Part shown: positions 14,221 to 20,669 of the stretch, in pieces
Layout: the number at the start of each line of letters is the position of its first letter
How positions within the stretch are numbered: the first letter of the stretch is position 1
DNA from: a virus
Strand: one strand, 5' to 3'
Virus record (IMG/VR): IMGVR_UViG_3300041955_001919
Location: 1 to 26,919 of that record
DNA: 26,919 nt
Position numbers and translations under genes: made by a program
Notes under the pieces: generated by a model
Databases searched by the model: none
Seen by the model: the letters and a program-made list of their open reading frames with translations, nothing else
What the model was told of the DNA's origin: nothing

Positions 14221-15089
14221 AGACGGCTTCCTCCACGCTCATAAATTTCCTGACCGCCGCGCGCGCCAACCCGGATATTCAAATCGCCTTCGCCGATTGC
14301 TACACCTTCACGCTGATGAGCGGAACGGCGCTCACATATACAAACGCGGACGTGCCCATCGTTTATGCGGGCAAAGAGTTTCTCGCCAATGGCCCGCTGG
14401 TGTCCGGCCTCAAATATCGCGCGGCGACCGGGCTCAACGTCGACCGCCAGGAAATCACCGTCGCAGCAAGGCCCGGGGATTTAACCAGCGGCGCGGAGTT
14501 TCTCGTCGCCTTGCGCGACGGAGCTTTCGACGGCGCGATGGTCCGGCGCGACCGCGTGTTCTTCGCCGATTTCGTCGGTGGGACGCTGGTCGATGGCGTG
14601 ACGCTGTTTTACGGCCGCGTCTCGACCGTGGACGAGGTGGGCCGCACCAAGGCGAAACTCACCGTCGCCAATGAGCTTGTCCTGCTCGACATCGACATGC
14701 CCCGCAACATCTTCGCGCCGACCTGCCTGCACACGCTGTTTGATCTTGGCTGCGGCCTGCCGGCGGGCGCCTTCTCGACCAATGGAGTTGTCGGCGCGGC
14801 GTCGACGACGAGCCTCATCAATTTTTCCGGCGCGCTGGCGGCGCATCTGCAGGGGAAGATCGTGTTCAGCTCCGGCGCCAACGCCGGCGTTATAGCGACG
14901 GTCAAATATGTCGCCGCCGGCGCGTCGCTGACGCTGATGTATCCGCTGCCCGAGCCGCCCGCGGCCGGCGACGCGATCACCGTCTATCAAGGCTGCGACC
15001 ACACGATGGGAACCTGCCAGACGAAGTTCGACAATCTTGTGAATTTTCGCGGATTTCCTTTTGTGCCGCCGCCGCAGATGGCGGTGTGA
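14217..15089 (+). CDS. DUF2163 tail protein (GTA gp13-like hub component)
   Basis: This 290-residue protein starts MKTASSTLINFLTAARANPD. Features of DUF2163/BR0599-type proteins are the N-terminal CYTFTLMSGTALTYTNADVP and VSGLKYRAATGLNVDRQEIT. The C-terminus has CLHTLFDLGCGL and the cysteine-containing end DHTMGTCQTKFDNLVNFRGF followed by PFVPPP. In the Rhodobacter GTA, gp13 is a hub protein reported to hold an iron-sulfur cluster through conserved cysteines; four late Cys are visible here (CLHTLFDLGC, GCDHTMGTC). The start was chosen by the 4-bp overlap with the previous gene. The longer upstream frame is a shadow. Confidence 0.85.
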   Translation: MKTASSTLINFLTAARANPDIQIAFADCYTFTLMSGTALTYTNADVPIVYAGKEFLANGPLVSGLKYRAATGLNVDRQEITVAARPGDLTSGAEFLVALRDGAFDGAMVRRDRVFFADFVGGTLVDGVTLFYGRVSTVDEVGRTKAKLTVANELVLLDIDMPRNIFAPTCLHTLFDLGCGLPAGAFSTNGVVGAASTTSLINFSGALAAHLQGKIVFSSGANAGVIATVKYVAAGASLTLMYPLPEPPAAGDAITVYQGCDHTMGTCQTKFDNLVNFRGFPFVPPPQMAV

Positions 15090-15100
15090 GACGCGTATTT

Positions 15101-15124
15101 CCTTTTCCCGTTTACGGGAGAAGG
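15101..15124. repeat. Palindrome, family A copy 6 (variant)
   Basis: CCTTTTCCCGTTTACGGGAGAAGG is a diverged copy that keeps most arm pairing. It abuts family B copy 2. Confidence 0.65.
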
Positions 15125-15129
15125 CGCCC

Positions 15130-15180
15130 CGCCATAGGGCGTCTGTAAGAACGCTTGTCGGCGAGCGACGGGCTTTGGCG
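15130..15180. repeat. Palindromic repeat, family B copy 2
   Basis: CGCCATAGGGCGTCTGTAAG and GAGCGACGGGCTTTGGCG match the reverse complement of 2840-2889 with a few differences in the centre. The copies are in opposite orientation, one in the head gene region and one in the tail gene region. Confidence 0.8.
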
Positions 15181-15230
15181 TGACGGGACGCCTCAACTTG
15201 GTTGGCTATTTCCCACGGACCCTCATCCTA

Positions 15231-15274
15231 CCCTTGCTTCGCAAGGGCCACCTTCTCCCACAAGTGGGAGAAGG
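15231..15274. repeat. Palindrome, family A copy 7 with a leading hairpin
   Basis: CCCTTGC / GCAAGGG (15231-15247, loop TTC) is followed directly by a perfect CCTTCTCCCAC / GTGGGAGAAGG palindrome (15251-15274). Confidence 0.8.
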
Positions 15275-15300
15275 GATTCGCCTCCGCACAGGAACCTCAC

Positions 15301-15738
15301 ATGCGCGAAAAAATCGTCGCCGAGGCGCGGTCCTGGATTGGCACGCCTTATCACAATTGCGCCGACATAAAGGGCGTCGGCGTCGATTGCGGGATGCTCT
15401 TGGTGCGCGTTTTCGTCGATCTTGGGCTGGTGGAGCCCTTCGATCCGCGCCCCTATACGCATGACTGGCACATGCACCGCGACGAAGAGCGTTACCTCAA
15501 CCTCGTGCTGCCGCGCGCGCGCAAAGTTTCGGCGCCGTGCCTGGGCGACGTGACGCTGTTTCGCGTCGGGCGATCCTACAGCCACGGCGGGCTGATTTCC
15601 CGCCTCGACCCGCTGACGATCATTCATGCGTCGCTCCCGTCGCGGATCGTTCTCGAAGAAGCCGTGGAGCGCAACGCCATGATGGCGGAGCGCGTCGCCA
15701 CGGCGCTTTACGCCAGCGTCGTGGATGGGCCGCTATGA
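15301..15738 (+). CDS. NlpC/P60 tail-tip peptidase (GTA gp14-like)
   Basis: This 145-residue protein starts MREKIVAEARSWIGTPYHNC. The NlpC/P60 catalytic residues are visible: cysteine in GVGVDCGMLLVRV, histidine in GRSYSHGGLIS and a third polar residue, His, in TIIHAS. GTA gp14-type enzymes are carried at the tail tip and cut peptidoglycan peptides as DNA is delivered. The gene follows DUF2163 and overlaps the hub start (ATGA), the same order as in GTA clusters. The length is normal for the family. Confidence 0.88.
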   Translation: MREKIVAEARSWIGTPYHNCADIKGVGVDCGMLLVRVFVDLGLVEPFDPRPYTHDWHMHRDEERYLNLVLPRARKVSAPCLGDVTLFRVGRSYSHGGLISRLDPLTIIHASLPSRIVLEEAVERNAMMAERVATALYASVVDGPL

Positions 15739-16457
15739 GTTTTCTCGCCGCCAAAAAGGCCTCGCCGCAGACCGCCGCGATTTGGCCGGCCTATACCGGG
15801 CTGCAACTGCAAACCGCGACCAACAGCTTACCGATTCCACTGGTGTGGGGCATGAGCAAGCTCGCGGTGAACATCTTCTTTTACGACAATTTCCGGGCGG
15901 TTCCGGTGTTCACGCCGCAGGCGTCGGCCGGCAAGGGCTCCATCTTCGGCGGCGGGGGTGGCGGCGTCACCTGGAGTCTTTCCGGCTGGACCTATTCCGC
16001 CGATCTGATGATGGCGCTGTGCGAAGGGCCGATCGTCGGCGTCAATCAAGTCTGGCAAAGCCAGTCGACTTACGGAACGCAATTCACGACGACGGGCGGC
16101 GTCGTCTCGGGCGGCGGCTCGGGGCTTTCCTCGCTGGGGCTCACGCTGTTTAACGGAGCGGCGGGCCAGGCGCCCTGGGGCTATCTCGCCGCGACTTATC
16201 CGACGCAAAGCCTCGCCTATCCCGGCACGGCCTATGTCTGCGCGGCTAATTTCGGGCTCGGCGCCTCGGCCAGCATCGGCACGCTGAACCTCGAAGTGCA
16301 GGGTCCGTTGTTTGGCACCGGCGCGAACGGGCTGGACGCCGATCCCGCGCAAGTGATCGCCGATTTTCTGCTCAACCCGCAATATGGCGCCGGCTTTCCC
16401 GGCGCCAATCTCGACGCGACGACGATCTACGGCGCCGGCGGCGGCGCGTCGCTGTAA
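15735..16457 (+). CDS. Tail hub protein, N-terminal part (ends at an in-frame TAA)
   Basis: This 240-residue frame starts MSFLAAKKASPQTAAIWPAY. It contains SLPIPLVWGMSKLAVNIFFY, GWTYSADLMMALCEGPIVGV and NQVWQSQ, then SLAYPGTAYVCAANFGLGAS and DPAQVIADFLLNPQYGAGF. These are the N-terminal signatures of the GTA gp15/phage hub family. The frame stops at TAA 16455-16457, in the middle of the conserved region; the same frame continues directly with NYCRAMGLCFSPTLNQ. The family typically has one continuous chain here, so this is the front part of a broken or stop-containing gene. Confidence 0.8.
   Translation: MSFLAAKKASPQTAAIWPAYTGLQLQTATNSLPIPLVWGMSKLAVNIFFYDNFRAVPVFTPQASAGKGSIFGGGGGGVTWSLSGWTYSADLMMALCEGPIVGVNQVWQSQSTYGTQFTTTGGVVSGGGSGLSSLGLTLFNGAAGQAPWGYLAATYPTQSLAYPGTAYVCAANFGLGASASIGTLNLEVQGPLFGTGANGLDADPAQVIADFLLNPQYGAGFPGANLDATTIYGAGGGASL
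16455..16457 (+). other. In-frame TAA inside the tail hub gene
   Basis: The codon series is GCG TCG CTG TAA AAT TAT TGC. A single C-to-T change from CAA (Gln) would give this TAA and restore a 749-residue protein. The frame is the same on both sides and remains open for 504 further codons (16473-17984). Confidence 0.85.
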
Positions 16458-16472
16458 AATTATTGCCGCGCT

Positions 16473-17984
16473 ATGGGCCTGTGTTTCAGCCCGACGCTCA
16501 ACCAGACCGAAACGGCGTCGAGCGTGTTGACGCGATGGCTGCAATTGCTGAACGTCGCGGCGGTGTGGTCGGGCGATCGGCTGCGTTTCATTCCCTATGG
16601 CGACGAGAGCGTCGCCGGCAATGGCGCGACTTTCGTTCCGGACACGACTCCGGTCTACTCGCTCACCGACGCCGATCTCGTCTATACGCCGGGCGACGAT
16701 CCGATCAAAGTGTCGCGCGTCGATCCCTTCACCTTGCCCAATCTGCAATGGATCGAAGCGCTCAACCGCACTGGAATCAGCACCGGGCCATCTGGCCCGT
16801 CGGACATATTGGAGCCGCAGGGCCTGCCGGAATATCAGGCGACGCCTGTATCGGCGCGCGATCAGGCGATGATCGAACAATTTGGGCTGCGCGTCGGCTC
16901 GACCATCACCGCGCATGAGATTTGCGATCTCAATGTCGCGTCGGTGGTCGCCCAGACGATTCTGCAACGCGGGCTCTATGTGCGCGCCAATTTCAAATTC
17001 TCGCTGTCCTGGGAGTTTTGTCTGCTCGATCGGATGGACATTGTGAGTCTGACCGACGCCAATCTCGGCTTGAGCGATTACTCCGTCCGCATCGTCAGCA
17101 TCGAGGAAGACGACAGCGGCAAGTTGAGCGTGACGGCGGAGGAAATGCCGCAGGGCGTCGCGACGCCCGCCGTCAATCCGATGGGCTCCAGCGGCGGCGG
17201 CTCGATCAACGCCGGCGTGGTCGCCGATCCGGTCAATACGCCGTTGATCTACGAGCCGCCGCCGGGCCTGACCGGCAACACCGCAGAAATCTGGCTCGGC
17301 GCTTCGGGCGGCGCGAGCGGCGTCAACGATCCAAACTGGGGCGGCGCACTGGTCTGGGCCTCGCTCGACAATCTCACCTTCCAAAAGATCACGACGATCA
17401 CCGCGCCGCTGCGCCAGGGTTTTTTGACCGCGCCGCTGCCTTTGGCGACGGGTTACGACACAGCCGACACGCTGAGCGTCGATCTCACCGAAAGCGCCGG
17501 CGCGCTCACCACCGCGACGCAGGCGGCGGCGCAGGCGGGGCAGACGCTATGTCTCGTCGACGGCGAACTTTTGGGCTTCGCCAGCGCGACGCTGACTGCG
17601 ACCTATAAATACAACCTCGCGGGCCTTCCGCGCGGCATGTATGGAACGACGGCGGCGGCGCATTCCACGGGCGCGCCCTTCGCGCGGCTGGACGGCGCGG
17701 TGGCGCAATATGCGCTGCCGTCCAACTTCATCGGCCAGACGATCTATCTCAAATTCCAGAGTTTTAACGTCTTCGGCGGGGGCGTCGAGGATTTGTCGAA
17801 TTGCGCGGTTTACACCTATGTCCCGAGCGGCGCGGGCGTCGTCGGCCCGGTCACGACATCGCTGGAGCTTGGCCAGAACCAGGACTGGGGATTGGCCAGC
17901 GCGCCGGTTGGGATTTCCGACGATTGGGGCACGGCGAGCGGGACGGTTTCCGCGAGGGTTGATCTGGGGAATGTGACCGGGTGA
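16473..17984 (+). CDS. Tail hub protein, C-terminal part (in frame after the TAA)
   Basis: This 503-residue frame opens MGLCFSPTLNQTETASSVLT, then VAAVWSGDRLRFIPYGDESV, the phage tail hub (Phage-tail_3-like) signature. SARDQAMIEQFGLRVGSTIT, FKFSLSWEFCLLDRMDIVSL and VRIVSIEEDDSGKLSVTAEE follow. Residues ~245-470 are strand-rich and resemble fibronectin/insertion domains at the hub periphery. There is an ATG at 16473 but no Shine-Dalgarno before it, so separate translation would need reinitiation 15 bases after the TAA. I interpret 15735-17984 as one ancestral gene. The TIM-barrel domain that usually lies within this protein in GTAs is absent here and is encoded at 11002. Confidence 0.8.
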   Translation: MGLCFSPTLNQTETASSVLTRWLQLLNVAAVWSGDRLRFIPYGDESVAGNGATFVPDTTPVYSLTDADLVYTPGDDPIKVSRVDPFTLPNLQWIEALNRTGISTGPSGPSDILEPQGLPEYQATPVSARDQAMIEQFGLRVGSTITAHEICDLNVASVVAQTILQRGLYVRANFKFSLSWEFCLLDRMDIVSLTDANLGLSDYSVRIVSIEEDDSGKLSVTAEEMPQGVATPAVNPMGSSGGGSINAGVVADPVNTPLIYEPPPGLTGNTAEIWLGASGGASGVNDPNWGGALVWASLDNLTFQKITTITAPLRQGFLTAPLPLATGYDTADTLSVDLTESAGALTTATQAAAQAGQTLCLVDGELLGFASATLTATYKYNLAGLPRGMYGTTAAAHSTGAPFARLDGAVAQYALPSNFIGQTIYLKFQSFNVFGGGVEDLSNCAVYTYVPSGAGVVGPVTTSLELGQNQDWGLASAPVGISDDWGTASGTVSARVDLGNVTG

Positions 17985-18055
17985 CGTTGCCCGCCCGCTT
18001 AAAAACTGTTACGGCCTCGCGCGATCCTTAAGCTCTCCCCACGAGGTCCCGCCCC

Positions 18056-18652
18056 ATGAACGACTCCGCCCCGACGCGCGCCGATTTCGCGGTTATCGAG
18101 CGCTCGGACGCGCGTTGGGCGCGGCTGCGCGAGTTGATCGAACAGCACTCGCTGAAGAGAGGCGATTTCACGCTCTCGTCCGGCGGCAAGAGCACATATT
18201 TGTTCCAGCTGCGGCAGACGACGATGCTTCCCGAGGGCGCGAAAATTCTCGGCGATATCGTCGTCGATTTCATGAAGCGTCACGATCTGCGCTGCGTCGG
18301 CGGTCTTGCGGTCGGCGCGGTGCCGATGGTGTCCGCCGTTTCCGTGATGAGCTTCATCAAGGCGTTTCCGATCGACGCCTTTTTCGTGCGCAAGGAAGCC
18401 AAGGCGCATGGCGCGCTGGAGCGCATCGACGGCTTTGTGTCTAGCGGCGAGGAAGCGCTGCTGATCGACGATGTGGCGACCTCGGGAAATTCGATCATCA
18501 AGGCGATGGAAGGGATGCGCATGGAGCATCCGACCAGCTTCGCGCGCAAGGCGCTCGTGGTGATCGATCGCGAAGAAGGCGCGCGGGAGAATCTCGCAGG
18601 CCGCGGGATCGAGCTGTTTTCGATTTTTACGCGATGCGATTTTAACATCTGA
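18056..18652 (+). CDS. pyrE: Orotate phosphoribosyltransferase
   Basis: This 198-residue enzyme is complete and starts MNDSAPTRADFAVIERSDAR. The OPRT signatures are all present: RGDFTLSSGGKSTYLF (about residues 35-50), FVRKEAKAHG (about 110-119, lysine-bearing loop) and the PRPP-binding motif EALLIDDVATSGNSI (about 133-147). It makes orotidine 5'-phosphate from orotate and PRPP in cytosolic pyrimidine synthesis. GAGGT precedes the ATG. A rho-independent terminator follows at 18685, so it is a self-contained unit between the hub and fibre genes. Whether it is the host's only pyrE or an extra copy cannot be told from this window. Confidence 0.93.
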   Translation: MNDSAPTRADFAVIERSDARWARLRELIEQHSLKRGDFTLSSGGKSTYLFQLRQTTMLPEGAKILGDIVVDFMKRHDLRCVGGLAVGAVPMVSAVSVMSFIKAFPIDAFFVRKEAKAHGALERIDGFVSSGEEALLIDDVATSGNSIIKAMEGMRMEHPTSFARKALVVIDREEGARENLAGRGIELFSIFTRCDFNI

Positions 18653-18684
18653 CGGCCTCGCCGCCGAAGCCGCCGCATAACATC

Positions 18685-18721
18685 GCCCGCCGTCGCTGAG
18701 CGAACCGGCGGGCCTTCTTTT
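18685..18721 (+). terminator. Rho-independent terminator after pyrE
   Basis: A perfect 8-bp stem GCCCGCCG / CGGCGGGC (18685-18692 with 18706-18713) with a 13-nt loop is followed by a T-rich tract (TTCTTTT, 18715-18721). It would end pyrE transcription and separate it from the fibre gene at 18879. Confidence 0.85.
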
Positions 18722-18750
18722 GCCCAGCAGGCGAACGGACACTGACACCA

Positions 18751-18828
18751 TCATTGCGAGCCGACGAAGCAACCCAGGGGCCGTGCTACGGCTCTGGATT
18801 GCTTGTCGGCCGCGCCTCCTCGCAATGA
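18751..18828. repeat. Palindromic repeat, family C copy 2
   Basis: TCATTGCGAGCCGACGAAGC at the left pairs with GCTTGTCGGC...CTCGCAATGA at the right. It matches the element at 622-701 in ends and layout. It lies between the pyrE terminator and the fibre gene. Confidence 0.75.
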
Positions 18829-18878
18829 CGATCGCGGCCCTCGGGGCTAACGAACCAAACCACCAGGAGCACGCTCGC

Positions 18879-19427
18879 ATGAGCACACAGGTTCAGTTGC
18901 GGCGCGACACCGCCGCCAATGTCGCCGCCTTCACTGGCGCGCAGGGCGAATGTGTCGTCGACACCACCAATAACCGCCTCGTCGTGCAGGACGGCGCGAC
19001 GGTCGGCGGCTTTGCGGCGGCGAAGCTCTCTGAGGTCGTGACGATCAGCGCCGCGACGCTGTTTTCGCAGGCGGCGCACGGCGGCGGCGTCACCGCCGGC
19101 TGTCTTGAGCAATTGGTCACGCTCTCTGGCGCGACCACGACATCGACCGCGCAGATTCCGAGCGGCGCGATTGTGCTCGCGGTGTCGAATCGTGTCGTCA
19201 CGGCGATCGCCGGCGCGACCTCCTATAGTTGCGGCGTCGCCGGGAACGTCTCGCAGTTCGGCAGTTCGCTCGGCGTTAGCGCCGGCTCCACCAATCTCGG
19301 GCTGATCGGCCCCAATCCCTTTTATGCGGCGACCTCCGTGCTCTACACGGCGGCGGGTGGAAGTTTCACCGGCGGAACGGTGCGCATGACGATCCATTAT
19401 CTCCTGCCGAACGTCGCGACGGCGTAG
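18879..19427 (+). CDS. Fibre-like protein with Mtd-N-like domain
   Basis: This 182-residue protein starts MSTQVQLRRDTAANVAAFTG, then AQGECVVDTTNNRLVVQDGA and TVGGFAAAKL. This is the short N-terminal domain found on phage tropism determinants, hyaluronidases and fibres (Mtd N-terminal-like), which attaches them to the baseplate. The rest is a beta-rich domain (TAQIPSGAIVLAVSNRVVTA; GLIGPNPFYAATSVLYTAAG; TVRMTIHYL). AGGAG lies about 9 bp upstream of the ATG. The frame reaching further back runs through repeat DNA and was not used. It could be a head or tail decoration or the base of the tail fibre. Confidence 0.7.
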   Translation: MSTQVQLRRDTAANVAAFTGAQGECVVDTTNNRLVVQDGATVGGFAAAKLSEVVTISAATLFSQAAHGGGVTAGCLEQLVTLSGATTTSTAQIPSGAIVLAVSNRVVTAIAGATSYSCGVAGNVSQFGSSLGVSAGSTNLGLIGPNPFYAATSVLYTAAGGSFTGGTVRMTIHYLLPNVATA

Positions 19428-19440
19428 CGGCTTTTTGATG

Positions 19441-19482
19441 CGTTTTCTTCGAGCGAAGCGGCCTCCGCTTCGCTCGAAAACG
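19441..19482. repeat. Long perfect hairpin between fibre genes
   Basis: Arms TTCGAGCGAAGCGG (19448-19461) and CCGCTTCGCTCGAA (19465-19478) pair perfectly around a 3-nt loop. Flanking CGTTTTC and AAAACG allow further pairing with a small bulge. It could stop transcription of the upstream gene but lacks a long T-tract on the + strand. It also resembles a host intergenic palindrome. Confidence 0.65.
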
Positions 19483-19580
19483 CTGTAGCTCCGCAAACGG
19501 TCCCAATCATTCCAACAACGGCGACGCGCTGGATTCTTCCAGCGCGATTGCGAACGCGCGTCCAACCAGGAGCTTTAAAC

Positions 19581-20669
19581 ATGCAATGGAAGAACCCGGA
19601 CGGGTCAATTACCGAGGGCGTCGTCATCGAGGATGGCGACGGCAATAAAATTACATCCTTTTCGGGCGGCGGCTCCGGCGGAACCGTGACGCAGGGCCCG
19701 GCGGGTTCGGCCAGCGCGCCCTGGTATGTCGCGCCGGGAACAGGCGTTACGTGGACGCTCGGCGGCGCGCTGCCGGCCTTCGCGGCGACGCCGACTTTCA
19801 ACATCGGCACGGCGCCGACCCTGGCCGTGAGCTGGTCCGGGCAGAGCGTCGCCGCGACGCAAAGCGGGACTTGGAACATCGGCAGCATCGCGAGTCTTCC
19901 GGCGCTCGCGAGCGGCTCGAACACCATCGGCGCGGTGACGCAGGCGAGCGGCCCGTGGACGGTGTCCTGGACCGGACAGAGCGTCGCCGCGACGCAAAGC
20001 GGGACTTGGAACATCGGCAGCATTGCGAGTCTTCCGGCGCTCGCGAGCGGCTCGAACACCATCGGCGCGGTGACGCAGGCGAGCGGCCCCTGGACGGTGT
20101 CCTGGACCGGACAGAGCGTCGCCGCGACGCAAAGCGGGACTTGGAACATCGGCAGCATCGCGAGCCTACCCGCGCTCGCCGCGGGGTCGAACACCATCGG
20201 CGCGGTGACGCAGGCGGGCGGTCCCTGGACAATAAATTACACGCAAATCGCCGGCGCCTCGCTTGGAGCGCCGACCGCATGGGGCGCAGCCCCGAGCGGC
20301 AATGTGCAGGGCGTCAACGCCAATGTGCTCGCGCTGCCGGCGCTCCCCTCTGGATCGAACACGGTCGGCAATGTCGGCGTCAACAACAATGCGGTCGGCT
20401 CGGGGTCGCTCGCCACTTCGCAGGCGTCGATCGGAACCACGGCCGGCGAGATCGCGGCGGCGCGCACTGGCGCGGCCGGGACCGGCCGCATCGCTGTGAC
20501 GCTCGTAAACTTCGGCTCGGCGACGGTCTTTTTCGGCAATTCCGGCGTGACGACGGCGACGGGCATGCCTCTCCCCGCCGGGGCGGCGGCGACACTCAAC
20601 ACGACGGCGGCGATCTACGGGATCGCCGCCAGCGGAACTCAAACCATCGGCATCACGGAGACCTTCTAA
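19581..20669 (+). CDS. Repeat-containing tail fibre-like protein
   Basis: This 362-residue protein starts MQWKNPDGSITEGVVIEDGD, with AGGAG 8 bp upstream. Residues ~84-218 are three tandem 45-residue repeats (each with SVAATQSGTWNIGSIASLPA and SGSNTIGAVTQ). A weaker related segment precedes them. The C-terminal 120 residues (GTAGEIAAARTGAAGTGRIA to GTQTIGITETF) look like a beta domain of a structural protein. The repeats predict an extended shaft. The gene ends at TAATG, overlapping the next start by one base, so the two proteins are translationally coupled and probably partner each other. Confidence 0.65.
   Translation: MQWKNPDGSITEGVVIEDGDGNKITSFSGGGSGGTVTQGPAGSASAPWYVAPGTGVTWTLGGALPAFAATPTFNIGTAPTLAVSWSGQSVAATQSGTWNIGSIASLPALASGSNTIGAVTQASGPWTVSWTGQSVAATQSGTWNIGSIASLPALASGSNTIGAVTQASGPWTVSWTGQSVAATQSGTWNIGSIASLPALAAGSNTIGAVTQAGGPWTINYTQIAGASLGAPTAWGAAPSGNVQGVNANVLALPALPSGSNTVGNVGVNNNAVGSGSLATSQASIGTTAGEIAAARTGAAGTGRIAVTLVNFGSATVFFGNSGVTTATGMPLPAGAAATLNTTAAIYGIAASGTQTIGITETF
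19832..20236 (+). repeat. Three tandem 135-bp coding repeats
   Basis: The word CAGAGCGTCGCCGCGACGC recurs at 19842, 19977 and 20112, exactly 135 bp apart. Copies are nearly identical at the DNA level, including silent positions, with slight changes in the third copy. The period is 45 codons, so repeat gain or loss keeps the frame. Confidence 0.9.

Larger units (their letters stand above)
15090..15300. other. Intergenic repeat cluster before the NlpC/P60 gene
   Basis: This 211-bp gap interrupts an otherwise tightly packed set of tail tip genes. It is almost entirely palindromic repeat DNA (15101-15124, 15130-15180, 15231-15247, 15251-15274). No gene is seen. CAGGAA at about 15288 serves as the ribosome binding site of the next gene. 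Confidence 0.65.

Noticed and set aside
15828-17384. Minus-strand 518-codon open frame opposite the hub gene
   Set aside because: It is Arg/Ala/Asp-rich, has no recognisable family, and lies opposite well-supported hub sequence. It is a shadow caused by GC-rich codon use.
18751-18828. Phage attachment site beside pyrE
   Set aside because: The element is a dispersed palindromic repeat also present at 622-701. There is no integrase and no tRNA, and phage genes lie on both sides of it.
18879-19427. Diversity-generating retroelement target (Mtd-like)
   Set aside because: Only the short N-terminal attachment domain resembles Mtd. There is no reverse transcriptase, template repeat or C-type lectin-like variable region in the window.
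19832-20236. CRISPR-like array
   Set aside because: The repeats are contiguous with no spacers, are 135 bp long and encode in-frame protein repeats. There are no cas genes.
19751-20668. Upstream extension of the large fibre frame
   Set aside because: The segment before ATG 20669 is in the wrong frame for the repeat protein, is Arg/His-rich, and is a shadow. The TAATG overlap and signal peptide fix the start at 20669.
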